From Chlorops oryzae (taxonomy: Eukaryota; Arthropoda; Insecta; Diptera; Chloropidae), in NCBI GenBank assembly GCA_020466095.1, contig CM035808.1:6925633-6989632 (forward strand): a stretch of 64,000 nt of DNA, in the 5' to 3' direction. The notes beneath the pieces were generated by a model, which did not search any database, was not told where the DNA came from, and saw only the letters and a list, made by a program, of their open reading frames with translations. Position numbers and translations under genes: made by a program. Position 1 is the stretch's first letter. Every line of letters begins with the position of its first letter. Shown in pieces: positions 1 to 12,884 of the stretch.

Positions 1-412
1 AAAAAGGAAAAAATGCCATATCTACATATTCCATAATAAAAACTTGAGTCTGCAAAGTCAGTTTACGGAAGATAATTATAAATTATAACATCATAACATC
101 ATAAGCATATGTGAGCTTATTTTTGATTATTTTGTCTCTTCTTATATGTAAGTCCGCATAAAGCTAATGAGAATTTTAGAAAAATACTTATATGCACTTT
201 CAAAAATTTCAAACGAATTTTTTGTCAAGTGTTAATACTTTTGGTATTTAATACAACAAAACAATCCAAATTTTTGTTCAAAATTTAATATTACGAACTT
301 TTCCCGAATTTCGATATTTGTTTGAAATTTTTAATTGGGACAATTTAAAAACCGATGAATCGAGTTTAACAAACGCCCATATTTCGAATTTTTCGTAGCC
401 AGTTTTTCTGTG

Positions 413-520
413 TAGTCGGAAAATCAGGAAATTTTAACTGTCGTATTTTAAGAAGTCACATTTTTCCGATTTTCCAACTTTCCAACGGTTTTAACACGCC
501 TTTGTGAATACCCCTATTAT
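413..520. repeat. Fragment of the GTATTCACAA inverted-repeat family
   Basis: From GTCGGAAAATC to GTGAATACCCCTA this matches, part by part, the element at 5874-6051 (TTTTCCGATTTTCC, CGCCTTTGTGAATACCC). Only one outer end is recognisable. CCCCTATTATCAA is immediately repeated after it. Confidence 0.55.
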
Positions 521-530
521 CAACCCCTAT

Positions 531-2388
531 TATCAAATTCTTTTCGAATCGGTCTAAAGGACAATACATAAATTTCTTCCCAACGTATAAAAATATTTGC
601 TTTAAATTTAGCCTACACCATCCCACTGTGTTGTAGACATCCAACATATTATATTACCCTTTTGCGGTGATACTGCACAGTAATTTGATGTTTGGTCTCC
701 CATTTTTTTTTTGTTGCTAACCATAAAGTGCATATCAATCCTTTGACCATTGTGTCCCTCAAGTAACACATTTATTGCACACATATGTACGTATGTACGA
801 CATGAATGCAATTTAGCCCATCTGCTAAGAATCCCTCCTCCCACATAGCCCCAAAAGTTTTCTATGAACTCGAACGCTGAGCGAATGATAAGCAACTATT
901 CAGAACGCTGAAGGGCAAGATTCGGAAGACGAGATTACAAATTAGATTGAAAGGAGTGATTACGCCTTTTACACTGAAGCCCGCAAAATTGTGTCCTTCA
1001 AGATTGATTCGCTTCTAGCGTGCTTTCGACATTTTTTTTCTTGCCATATTCCATGTTATACACACCATCGTCATCATTGCGATCACCGTCGCCAATTGCC
1101 ACCACCTGTAATCAACATTTGAAATTGCAATTTATTTCGGAGACCGAGGCTAGCAGCATCAACGTCATCGTCGTCGTCATGATCGTCGTCAGCGGAATTC
1201 AAGTCGTCACCAGAAGGCAGCCGCCACCCTAAAATTGTGATCGCTTTCGACGAGACGACAGAAAGAGCACCAGCAACCAGCATAAAGCCGCGTCCAATAG
1301 CACAGCATAACTTTGCTAGCGGTCACCACAAGCATCACATTTTACAATCAACGCAATAAAGCAAAATTAAATTCGATATCGCCATAGCCAGATCGAAAAG
1401 AGGCGGTCAAGACACGATTCCTTCTACACGCTACGCGTAGTACATTGACCACTGCTGCTCCACTGCCATAAAGACTCCGTTGATGTTTCTTCATCCTGCC
1501 TATGTATATAGTATTGCGCGACATGCGACACAGCAGCACAACAGTCAAACAAAAGCCCCGGACAGGCAACAACTGAAGTGGGGGCAGTAAGCCCATAAAA
1601 AAAAATTGAAGAAAAAAAAACAAAATAAGACTAACGAAAAAACGCCACTCGGGATCAATTGTAAAAGAGAAAATTACTCCGTGATTTGGTCCGACATAGT
1701 TTAGAAGGAGTCAAGTCAAGTGCAGTTGACTGTTGACTGTTTTGAGCGCGGGACGCTAATGCTCGTATATATTGGAAGCACTGCCATAATAATTGCTCGC
1801 AGGTACAGCTCTTGGTGTCGTACTGTATGATTAGCTTGTGTGGCTTTGGAATTTGGATCAAGATATCCCCGGCAGAGGCCGTAATACATATTGTGGGTAT
1901 GCTGCTCTGCTGCTATGCCAATATTGAGCTGAATTTCAGCAAAAATTTTTTATCCTACGGCTTAGGTTCGGGAAACGTCTGCAACGTCTGCAAAGTCTCC
2001 ACAGAAATTCTGTGTCCAACTAAACTTGGGGGTGTTTAAGACAAATTCTCAAATTAATTTCTTGACGTGATCTTGATGATGGCATGCGATTAAGGAAAGA
2101 AAACCAAGCAACGGAAAAAATCGAGCAAATTTTATTTTATTAAGCCGACTTCAGAGGATATATTCTGGTCTGGAAAATTTGAACAAGAAACCATGTTTGT
2201 TTTGATCTTTGTTTTGGTCTATACTTCCGAAAATATACTCTCCAAAGGACATTTTTAAATTTTAAGAATTAATGAAGTTATTGTTGCTTTTGTAAAGCGG
2301 CTGCTATATGAAAATTTTGATCGTGTTTTCCTCGTTAGTAACAAAAGTCCACATGAACCGATTGACCTCAAATTTGGCAATCTCGTTC
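531..2388. other. Gene-less stretch, mostly unique sequence
   Basis: AT-rich at the edges, with a more GC-balanced block at about 960-1620 containing CGTCGT runs. Short open frames exist on both strands but show no domains. No repeat family recognised. Confidence 0.5.
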
Positions 2389-2392
2389 TTAA

Positions 2393-2638
2393 CCCTTTCG
2401 CGCCTACTGGGACAATACGCCTCTATTAGGACATAAGTATGTGTCCCATTTAAAACTGTTATTGTATGTATCTGTGACATGCCCGTATATGTATATTCCT
2501 GGAAAACCGAAGGACATTCGAATTTTTTGAGTATACAGAAAATATATTTTTTTTTTTGCTCTTTTATCCATTTCTGAAATTAGTTTATCAAAAACAAAAA
2601 ATGCCTGTATTTCGAGAAAAAATTCCGGCGTGAAAGGG
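2393..2638. mobile_element. piggyBac-type MITE, 246 bp
   Basis: TTAA flanks both sides (2389-2392, 2639-2642). The ends are inverted repeats, CCCTTTCGCGCC and (reverse complement of the right end) CCCTTTCACGCC. TTAA duplication with ends starting CCC is diagnostic of piggyBac. Too short to code; presumably mobilised in trans. Confidence 0.85.
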
Positions 2639-2779
2639 TTAATACAGAAAATTCCCTATAGCTCCTTCTTGATTTTTGTTGAAAATATCAAACTACTTTT
2701 TATAGGTAAATAAAAATTGAAACTCGGAAAAATAACAAGGATAGATATAGGAATATAGAAAATATATTTTTCAATTTTA

Positions 2780-2837
2780 CACTGAGAAAAATTTTTGCAC
2801 AAAAAAGAAAACAAAAATTTAACAATTTTTTCCAGTG
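2780..2837. mobile_element. 58-bp TA-flanked inverted-repeat micro-element, copy 1
   Basis: TA, CACTGAGAAAAA, AT-rich middle, TTTTTTCCAGTG, TA. Exactly 58 bases, as are the copies at 3141-3198 and 24688-24745. The ends resemble those of the larger CACTGAG elements. Confidence 0.6.
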
Positions 2838-3140
2838 TATTTCAATTTTTGTTAAATATTTTTAATGTTTTAAAAGAATACCTTGTTTTATTAAAAATAA
2901 GTCACCGTTTGTTTCATCTTTTTATCTTAATTATTTCTGGAGATATTAAATTTTTAAAAACATGCCGTATGACCAATGTATCATTTTGTATCATTTTCGT
3001 ACATTTTTACTGGATATTAGTAGTATCAGAGCACTTGTAATTTTTTGAATATCTCACTGTTGCGCCATTTAATTTGAATGAAATTTTTTTTTTAAATGAA
3101 AGAAAATACTAGTGGGTCTTTCTAAAAGCAAATGGGAATA

Positions 3141-3198
3141 CACTGAAAAAAATATTCAAAATTTTCTTTTTAGTTTTGTGAATAAATTTTTTTCAGTG
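3141..3198. mobile_element. 58-bp TA-flanked inverted-repeat micro-element, copy 2
   Basis: TA, CACTGAAAAAAA, AT-rich middle, TTTTTTTCAGTG, TA. 58 bases; aligns best to copies 1 and 3 when reverse-complemented. Confidence 0.6.
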
Positions 3199-3200
3199 TA

Positions 3201-5040
3201 AAAATTTTTTAAATTTTTTTAGCTTCCTTGTTTTATTATCTAACAGAATCTACTAAGATCGTCTCTCTATCTCAATTGGTTGTTGATATATAAAATTTTG
3301 AAAAAAGGCTTATTAAAAAAAGATTTTCAAGGATATTTCAAGGACCATTCAAAATAAAAATCTAAAAAGTAGTCTCTACAGTGTTTTTAGATGGCACCTA
3401 TCGAAAAATCAACAAAATTTAAAAATTCCTTTCATGATGCCGCAACCCGCCAGCCAGACCCTTTGCAGTTGTTTCAGAAAAAAAAATTTTAACTTCAAAA
3501 CCCTGCATTTCAGGAAAAAAATTTTAACGCAGTTTGACAGAGAATTGTCTTGCCCTTCTGTGCATATAAAATTGTTTTTATACTTTTTTGCAGTGTAAAG
3601 AATTTTTTAGGCATCAAAGTCGAAATTTCGAAATTTTCTTAACATTTTTTGACTTTGGGAGCCATTTTTGGTATAAAAAAGGTCCTATTAACACATATTT
3701 TTTTTATTTTTTCCAGAATCTGCAATAAATTTCCTTTAAAACGGTACTGCATGTGTCATACCTTATTTGCGATTTAAACACCGAAAAAATTTAAGTTTAG
3801 AAACATACTGATGACACTCACGAAGGTGATCAACATTTCAATAACTTTCAATCGCCATTTAGCAAATTCACCTGGCCGACATTAAACAACAATATCCCAA
3901 ACACCTCAAAAACTTCTTATGTATGGAAGCTTTAATTTTTTCAATTATAGAACAAGTTGGACGACGGATTAAACAAAAAAAAAAAATAATAATTCGTAAA
4001 AAGAAAGATGCGAAAAACGCTTAATTTGCGTTGCATGTAATCAAGTTCACCGTTACATCCACCGATCAGCCAATCGTGCGATCCGAAATTATTGCAAGAG
4101 TGCCACGGACGCCCAATATCACCACCATCAGCGCAATCGTTCACCGGCAATGGTAAAAATTTTAATGTAAGACACGTAATTGTTTCTTAACGCTGCACAT
4201 TACAAGCGAGCAGCGCGCCACTTTCGGCTCCAATGATTCGAGTCAATTGCGTGTTCGATTATAGCCGATACGGTTGCCAGATGTAAATTCATCATTATCC
4301 TGACGAATGCTGGAATTAAGCGCTCTTCTGCTACATTCTGCGGAATCCATTTAAAATAAGCTGACGATGAGCACGCTTTCTATATATCCGACTCTTTTCG
4401 AATGTTGCGGTCAAGCCGCCAAAAATTTACTAAACTGGGTCGCTTCTTAACTGCTCATTAAATTAATCGGCTTTTTTTAAATATTTTTAATTTTTAATTT
4501 TTTCTTTTTTTTCGTCTCCAAGGATTTTCATAAAAACCTTTGTATTTTATTTCGTTTTCGCTTCTTTAGTTGATCGGCTATGTGGAAGTTTTTATCAGTA
4601 AGTTGGTGAGTCGTACTAGAATTACAGTCAAGGTCACAAAACGAGAAGTTTCGGTTTCAATAATTATGCTCCTGAAGTAAGAATTTAAAAAAAAATTGGA
4701 ACAGTGTATATTTAACGCTGGAAGAGTATGATAATGTACCAATTGTTATTTTCAAAAATTCTTCTGCACAATTTATATGGGTCCCAGAAAAAATTGCAAA
4801 AAGGCTCTGTGACAATTTTTTCTCGTCTTATATGTTTATCCGCATAATGCTAATGAGAATTGTAGATGCAAGGAATGTAACCAAAGAGTGTATAACTACT
4901 AAGATCTGTGTGCGCCCATAGACATACGTAAGTTTGTATTTGGACGCTGTGTGCCTTTTGCAAATTTTCGGGGAATCGAAAATTAATAGTGAATAGTGAA
5001 TAGAGAATATCCCAGTCGGAACTGTGTACATAGTTTAAAG
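3201..5040. other. Gene-less AT-rich stretch
   Basis: Poly-A and poly-T runs with a slightly GC-richer block at about 4010-4420. No convincing coding region or RNA gene, and no bounded repeat recognised. Confidence 0.5.
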
Positions 5041-5042
5041 TA

Positions 5043-5393
5043 CCTTGTCAATATAGACAAGAGAACTAGTTCCAACGTCAACAGTATTTACGGGCGGTGT
5101 CATTAGAGAAACTGTACTGTCAAGAGGTATAGTTTATCTTTATTGACCATGTCAACAACGTGTCTCCTTATAAAAACGAAAGAGTACTCTTTTTGTCTAC
5201 ATAATAGTACCGACGTCAATAGTTCGTCAATAAATCGTCAATAAATTCTTCGGTCAATTGTTGACATGCAATGCCCACTCAATGATAAAATGTCAATAGG
5301 CAAAAGCTTGGGGCGGGTATAACTGGTCAGTAGTGACGCTGACGCCGTCAGTAGAAAAAGATTACAGATTCACTATTGACATTTCCTACAGGG
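5043..5393. mobile_element. Candidate TIR element with GTCAATA motifs, 351 bp
   Basis: TA flanks both sides. The left end reads CCTTGTCAATA and the right end, reverse-complemented, CCCTGTAGGAAATGTCAATA. The interior repeats GTCAATA/TATTGAC many times in both orientations. Its end resembles that of the element at 16393-16940. Confidence 0.45.
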
Positions 5394-5873
5394 TATGTAC
5401 AGTACTGTGGACAGTTCTATCACCTGAAAGGTATAAGATACCAGTGTAATCTGTTGTATAAGCCTCAATGAATGTGTTTACTCCACCGAGGTGTTACTCT
5501 ATCCCTAGCTTGCATTATCCAGGCTCGATTGTATTTCAAAAAAATTTGTGACCCTATTTATTTTTTTCAATTATTTTATTAATTTATAAAAAATATTTAC
5601 AAAAAATTGTTTCACCAAGAATCTAGAATTGACTACAGGCAGTTATATAGAGAAGGAAATTTACCGGCTAATTGGAATTTTCGTTAATAAAATCTCATCG
5701 AGAAAACCGCGGTCGAAATTTTCATCGAATTACCGCATCACAAAAGAAGCTATCGTCAATTGTCGAAATTTTAAAATTTCATTGGAGAGTATTAATAATA
5801 GCCCCCTTATTCATAATACAATTTAAGACATTGCTTAAATGTCGAATTTCCATACAAAACTTGATTTTAAACA

Positions 5874-6051
5874 TAAGGGTATTCACAAAGGCGCTGTAAA
5901 AACGTTGGAAAGTTGGAGGAAAATCGGAAAAATTGCGACTTCTTAAAAAATTTTAAACTTTTTTTTTTGGATCTTGCACAACTTTTTAAGCAGTTAAAAT
6001 TTTCCGATTTTCCGACTTTACTATTTTCCGACTCCATTGTGAATACCCCTA
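5874..6051. mobile_element. Inverted-repeat element, 178 bp, family of 413-520
   Basis: The left end TAAGGGTATTCACAAAGG and the reverse-complemented right end TAGGGGTATTCACAATGG match. Inner blocks GGAAAATCGGAAAAATT and its complement are also inverted. I could not find a target-site duplication. Confidence 0.6.
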
Positions 6052-8831
6052 CATATATTTTTAAATTTAAAATTTGATTATGAAGAGGGGTCTAAAAAAA
6101 TGCATAAGAATTGATTTTTTTTTTTAATTCTTCCCTTCAGTTCAGAATCAAAGATCCCTTAATTTATGAAAGATAAATTGCACATGCCTTTAAAATAACG
6201 ACGTGACATTTCTTCGCTAATCCCCGCGTGACGCATTGCCATATTTAAAACTATGATGACCAAAATTGCACGAATAAGGCCAGGCATAACTTAACAGACA
6301 AGTGGGCGTGTCGGTGTTATAATAAATGCGCAAAGTTCTTAATTTATTTTATTTAAAAACAAAAAAAAAAAAATTGAAATGAAAAAGACTCGGACTTCCA
6401 TGGAAAAACTTCCTTGCCATGATCGTCAAGCATGTCGCTTTTGCATGGTTTCATTGGAAAAGTCAGCAAACAGCAGAGACACATTGTATGTATGTATCTG
6501 CGTATACATACGTTCCCCACTTCGTTGCTTTCTGGACTTCAGTGTCTTCGTATAAGGAACGCAGAAGAAAATAAATTACTTTAAATGGTTTTGGATAGCA
6601 AATTGCAGATTGCCATACAGCAGGCCTACGAGCCGGCCAGTCACACCGTCAGACAGACAGACAGACAGAACGAGATGATCAACTACTTGTGACTCTTCAT
6701 TTCAAACGGCATTGCTGCTCCACAAACGACGCGCAATCTCAACGCACAGATCGAGAACGACGAAAAAATATTGCAAAAAACTCTCACAACAGCAACAAAA
6801 AAATAAAAGAAGGATGCACGAAAAGAAGGAACTTGCCATCCAATCCATGTCAACGACAGTTGACGGCGAGATTGAGTTGATGTTCCAACTTTTGAAATGA
6901 AGTCGAAATCGAATGCGGACGCTGACGCTGGGGTGTACGAATCTTTGTAGAAAAACAAAGAGGGAACAAAAAAGGGCAGGGACCGAATGTGACGCTCTCG
7001 AGCATTTCAGCCTCTGCGACGCATAATTGGTCCACTTCCAATGACGTTGGGGCGACATCACCGAAAGCAAAAGACATAGAAGGTTGAAAGGTAGAATGTC
7101 GTCATAGCAATTTGTATCCTACATCAGAATCCGAATCAGAATCATCGGTCTGGCAGCGTAATTACTTAACAACCCAAGGAGTAAGAAAATGCATATACAT
7201 GTGTTGAGAAAAGGGGTTCGAGTGCAGGATAAATGTACCTACACATGTTTATACAACAAATCAAAGGGTCATGATGCCACAAAACGTTGCAGAAGAAGAA
7301 TTTAACAAAAGCTATTACCGATGAAGCGACAAGAAAATAGAGATCTAAGTTGATTTTGGGAATATTTTAGTAGACCTAAAAGTTAAGCCTTTAAAGACGA
7401 AACATTTCTAGAGAGAAATTAAAAATAAAAATAACAAAATATGGAAGAAAAAGACTTGCCTTTTTCGCGATTACAAAAAGTGTTGATCGAAGGCAATCGC
7501 CAACAATCGACCTTAGCGCTTGAGACAAAAATAGCAACTCTAAATCGCAAGCTTCACAATTCTTTTTTCTTCTATAGAATCTCTATAGAGTCACAAATTG
7601 CCGCGTATTGACGTTTTGATTATAGCCCCCAAAACGATCAAAGGCCGAGAAAGAACACAGAACGTACAGCAAGAAACACGATCAATATCGCCCAGCAACG
7701 CCACCTTCATCATACTCCGTCAATGGGATACTGGTCCATAGTAAAGGTCGACGATGACATTTCGATTATTAATTGCTATCGAAATGGCATTATATTTTAT
7801 TATAGGATGTTTGTATGTCTGTATGTATGTAGGAGGTATTGCAAAGTTGTAAGCAAAAATTGCGACTGTTGATCGAGACGACGACGACGACGACGACACC
7901 GCCAATCGTTGGGGGCTTACGATTTCGATTGGATGAAGTTGATGATATTGCTGTTGTTGGTTATGGAACGAATGAGTGGTCTATATCGGCGGCGTGGCCA
8001 AAAATTGCCTGAGGTGGCGGCATATCTTGAACGCAATGGCACATACACACAGGCATTCTCACATGAACTCGAGGCAGTTTTAAAGAAAACTCTCCACAGA
8101 CCCCTTCAAAGGCAAAAAAAAAAAACAAAACAAAACAAAACAAAACATGACGTGTTTGCGGCGGCGGATATCGTGCGACAGCCTTCAGAGACAAAGGAAC
8201 ATAAAAACTTATTTTAAGCTTTAATTATCACAGCGATGGCTAAGTCTATGTATGGAAACACCATTTTGCAAATTTTGATTATGTCTCTGCAACGTCATGT
8301 TGCCCGTGTGTCTGTGCCAGATTATTTTCTCCTTCTTCGTTTTCGCCTGGCAAACAATCAATTTGTACATTTGTCAAAAACGTTATCGATCCACGACGTT
8401 ATCGGGAATTGGCTTGTAGCGATTTTTAGCCAGAGGTGTAGTAGGCGGTCTCGCAGCGTTTTTTTACTATGAACCATTGTTCGATTTAGCACGATCATGC
8501 TCGCAAAATGAATCTCTGTCGTTCTTTCGCATTTTCTGACAGTTTCTGATGTGCCTAGGGGCGTAGGGCGAATCCGCTTTTGATATTTATTGTATTTTGA
8601 AATAAAATAACACGAGAGTATTTAAAAGAAGTTTTATACGCTGATGACCTCCAAGAGATAGAGAGATGAGGCCAATGAATGAAGGACTTAAAATCTTAAA
8701 CCAAAATTATCATCAAGCATTCGAGCTTCCGATGATGGCGTGAATCGACAATTCCATTAGATTAGGTATGCCACAGAAGTTGCTCGTCTAATTCATTCAA
8801 CACTCGATCAATTGTGCATGTAACTGTATTG
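6052..8831. other. Gene-less stretch, mostly unique, with microsatellites
   Basis: Contains (CAGA)n at 6650-6668, (GAC)n at 7879-7899 and an AAACA run near 8120-8147. Several overlapping open frames near 6690-7070 and 7909-8472 have low-complexity or composition-driven translations and no domains. Confidence 0.5.
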
Positions 8832-9729
8832 AAATATATCAATTTATCGATAGATCGATATTTCAATATATCAATATATTAATATCAATATATGAATTTA
8901 TCAATATATAAAAATGTAAATATATACAATTATATATATATTATACATATATCAATACATCAATATATCAATTAAACGATATATCAATATACCAATATGT
9001 ATATCATTATATCAATATATCAATATCAATATATAAATATATCAATACAAAAATATATCAGTAAAATAATATATCAATATATCAATATAACAATATATCA
9101 ATATATCAATACACAAATATATCAATAAAATAATAAATCAATATATCAATATATCAATACATCAATATATTAATATATCAATATATTAATATATCAATAT
9201 ATCAATACATATATAAATATATCAATACATCAATATATCAATAAAACAATATATCAGTACATCAATATATCAATATGTTTATCAATACATCAATATATCA
9301 ATACATCAGTTAATCAATATATCAATATCTTAATATATCAATATATCAATATATTAATATATCAATATATCAATACATATATAAATATATCAATAATCAA
9401 TACAATATAAATATATCAAAACATCAATATATCGATAAAACAATATATCAATACATCAATATATCAATACATCAATACATCAGTATATCAATACATCAAT
9501 TAATCAATATACTTAACAATATATTAATATATCAATATATCAATACATATATAAATATATCAATACATCAATATATCGATAAAACAATATATCAACATAT
9601 CAATATATCAATATAGCAATACATCAATACATCAATCAAATCAATATATCAATATATTAATATATCAATATATCAATACATATATAAATATATCAATACA
9701 TCAATGCATCAATATATGAATATATCAAT
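8832..9729. repeat. 0.9-kb TATCAATA satellite array
   Basis: Degenerate tandem repeats of the 8-mer TATCAATA. A longer order is visible: a block with ACATATATAAATATATC recurs near 9206, 9374, 9544 and 9680, 135-170 bases apart. ATCGATA variants occur near the left end. No terminal repeats or target duplication seen. Confidence 0.9.
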
Positions 9730-10850
9730 CTTTGGACTATTTTATTAAAATATTCCTGGATGTACATCTCTCCTTAGAACACTTAAATTATCCGACCATG
9801 GATGTCCACGAATGAGGGATTTTACTGTAGTTGAAACATTTTTGTATTCCCAAGACACGTATTTAAAAAAAAAAAACTCAGAAAAATTCCTTAAGAAAAA
9901 AAAAATCAGGAGACACCTCCATAATTTTTTTTTAATTGTTCATCTTCAAAAATCAAAGCCGTCATTAACATAATTACCAAACAAAATAAAGACAAATCGA
10001 GTAAAGTAACACCCCGCACGCAACAGCCATAATTCGACTGTAGTCCAAAGAGATCCTAACGAAGTTTGGAAAGAAATTTTTATGAAGATGCACTCTAAAC
10101 ACTTAAGTTGAAGGTCCAAAATTTTTAAATTGACGGTAACGACGAGGACGTTGCCGTTGACGTTGCCGTTGATGTTGACGATGCCGATGACGATGACGCC
10201 AAAAACGCATGACAAACGATCATAATTCAGCTTGAGGCATTGCGGCGGTGATGCCTTCCGTCAAGTTCAACGGTTTATACTTTCTTGTTGGAGCGATGAT
10301 GATGATGATGATGATGACGATGCCAATGGATGGAATGGGTTAGATCGATGAAGCGGGGCATCAACTTGATTGCCCAGTGCGCTGTCGTTCACAAATTCTT
10401 TTAACAAGCATTAATGATGCGGGAGGATTTCGGATTGTGGATGTTACCATATTTGGGAGAACGCTCTGCCACTATTGCATGCATATAGCAACCAGGTATA
10501 TTGCCTCGAAGCTACTTCAACAAATGATTCAAATTGCTTTGGACATACATCGATAATGGCCGTCATGACGACAAAGCGGCCATTTAAAGTCTTTCATTAT
10601 GTACCTACGTTGACGACAAGCGGGAATGGGTCTTTGAATTTTTGGTCTTTGGCAAATGACCTGGAACAGTCCAGATTTGGTGCAAGCAAATATATGAAGA
10701 AATATTTTATAAAATTGCAATTTCGATCTTAAAAAACCATCCAGCAGATCAATAACCGCAATGAATAGTTCAATAATGGTTTATTTGAAGAGCAGCCCAA
10801 AAAATCAAGCTATCTTTGATATACCTTATTTTGAATTTAATTTTTCTAAG
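9730..10850. other. Gene-less stretch with short coding-like microsatellites
   Basis: Degenerate GACGTTGCC/GACGATGCC repeats at about 10133-10200 and (GAT)n at about 10297-10320. Open frames through these are composition-driven. Confidence 0.5.
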
Positions 10851-11031
10851 GGTGCTTCCCCACTTGGCAAGTAAAGGAGTTTTACTTCTTAAAGAGCAAG
10901 TTTTCTTGCTCTAAAATTTTCTATTAAGAAAATTTTTTGATTGCTGAAAATGCTTTCTGATCAACCATACTTGGGAAGCGAAAGCAAAATACTTGTTAAA
11001 AGAGTCTTACTTGCCAAGTGGAGAAGCACTT
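10851..11031. mobile_element. TIR MITE with CCACTTGGCAAGTAA ends, about 180 bp
   Basis: Left end GGTGCTTCCCCACTTGGCAA and reverse-complemented right end AGTGCTTCTCCACTTGGCAA match over about 30 bases. The target duplication is unclear (CTAAG versus TTAAG nearby), so superfamily is not assigned. Confidence 0.7.
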
Positions 11032-12009
11032 TAAGCGAAAAAAAATGCTAAGGAAAAATCCACTCAATTATAAGATTCATTTAGAAATATAATTTACGAA
11101 ATACTTGTGCAAAGGAGTCGACTTAAACTCTACTGACTTCGGCTATAGTCCTTTCTCTGTTGCATTCAGGAATACTCTACATTTCAATGGGATATAAAAT
11201 CGGCTGCATTGACAACCTTTAATTTGCTTATCCTTCTCTAAAAATATATTTTCAATTATGTCCCAAAATTTCTTTTAGCCTGGCACTTTTCTTTTCAGCA
11301 ATATGCAGGGTAAAGAACCCAGGATTTCCAAGGGCTTTAAAGGCAGGAATTTTTTTGGGAAACTCCTATTTTTTTCAATAGGCCACTTTTGAAGTTTATG
11401 TACCCAAAGCCCCAATTGTCAAGAGCCAATTCACTTGAATGTAAAACAACAGATTTGCTGATCAAAGATTCACATCTGCTTCAGCATCAATACAAAATTT
11501 GAAGCGAGTATAACGAGTTAAAATATAGCCATGAGAATTGCTCTTTCTTTTGTATCAGCTCCATTCAAAGTGTGTCTTAAATACAAAACAAACTCGCATA
11601 CACAGAGAAAAAAAATCAACGAGAAAACTGGAAAATACAAAACGGTTTCAAAAGGAGTATTTTTAATTTTAAAAATTTTTCTTGTTGAAAAAAATAAAGA
11701 TTTTCCTTTTGAATCAACCATATTTCAGGTTGAATTGAAATGAACATTTTCAAAAATGGATTTAAATTTAAATTGTTGAACTAACCACGGACATAATTGA
11801 AATGACAAGACAATTTTTAAAATAAAATAAAAAAATTCTAAAATACCTATAAAAGAAGAAATGTCAAAACAAATTTATTTAACGTTCAAAGCAAATGGCC
11901 ACAGAGCCCTCTGCTGAGCATAACCCCAAAAATAGCCATCGAATGGACTTCATCCGATTTCGTCAATCCGTTGTCGTGACTGCTTTCGCAATGCTTAAAG
12001 ACTTCTAAG

Positions 12010-12630
12010 TAGGGATGGGCAAAAAACATCGATATATAAAAATATCGATATTTTTAAAAATATATATCAAAAATTTATACTGATATTTTGGCTTGGCGAT
12101 ATATCGTACATCGATATACTTTTCCCGACATCGAAAGCGATATTTTATATATGTCTATCGTTGTAAACATATCCTTCACAAGTATTTCTCTTGGATATAA
12201 AGCGGCATTTTAATCGTTCATGTCTTATCGTATCGTATCATATCTTATCATACCATCTGAGAACTGGAAAACGTCGTTTTGTACACTCCAATTTTGTCTA
12301 AAATATGTACAGTGTACTCTGTCTTAAGCAAATACCTACGGGACCGAAAGATCTGTCCGCTTAACAGAGATATTCGCTTAAGAGGAAAATATTTGAGAAG
12401 CAGGAGTACAAGAAAATTCCTGAAATCTGTCCGTTTAGAGTTGTGTCCGCTTAGAAGGGTTCTCCTCAAGCAGAAGTTACACTGTATTTTAGTAAAATAG
12501 TCATTTTGAATTCGATATATCGAAAGCTCGATATTTCTCCCCTGATAGTATCGTTTCAATTTCGATGCATTTTAAATATATCGATACGATATATGTAAAT
12601 CGATGTATTTTCCCATTTTGCCCATCCCTA
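12010..12630. mobile_element. hAT MITE with TAGGGATGGGC ends, 621 bp
   Basis: Perfect 8-base duplication CTTCTAAG at 12002-12009 and 12631-12638. The ends TAGGGATGGGCAAAA are perfect inverted repeats. The interior holds many TATCGATA-like motifs and a further insertion at 12310-12484. An 8-bp duplication with these ends is typical of hAT. Confidence 0.93.
12310..12484. mobile_element. pogo-like MITE inside the hAT MITE, 175 bp
   Basis: Flanked by TA on both sides, with ends CAGTGTACTCTGTC and reverse-complemented CAGTGTAACTTCTGC. The interior repeats TGTCCGCTTAAGAG in both orientations. It matches 54151-54297. Ends beginning CAGT with TA duplication suggest the pogo branch of Tc1/mariner. 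Confidence 0.75.
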
Positions 12631-12884
12631 CTTCTAAGATAAATAAATCTCTTATATGACCTATTTTATAAAGCAAATGAGAATTATACCGAACGTAAAG
12701 AAATGTAATTAAACATATTTCCTTTCTGAAATCAACCAAAAATGTTGTTGACTCAACCATTTTTCTTTTGAAATTTCTGTTCTGCTCGAAAATTAAAAGG
12801 ACTGCGCCCTTTAAAAAAAAAATCATGGTAAAGTTCGCTCAGTGTATAATTCTCAAGTGCTTTAAGATTTGTTCGCTCAGTGTA

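Larger units (their letters stand above)
11601..12882. mobile_element. TA-MITE (CACAGAG/CACTGAG family), split by a hAT MITE
   Basis: Starts TA-CACAGAGAAAAAAAATC and shares its interior with the element at 26467-27357. The hAT MITE at 12010-12630 interrupts it. The right side has two successive end motifs, CTCAGTG-TA at 12838-12846 and again at 12876-12884, separated by a segment also seen beside the other copies. Confidence 0.75.
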
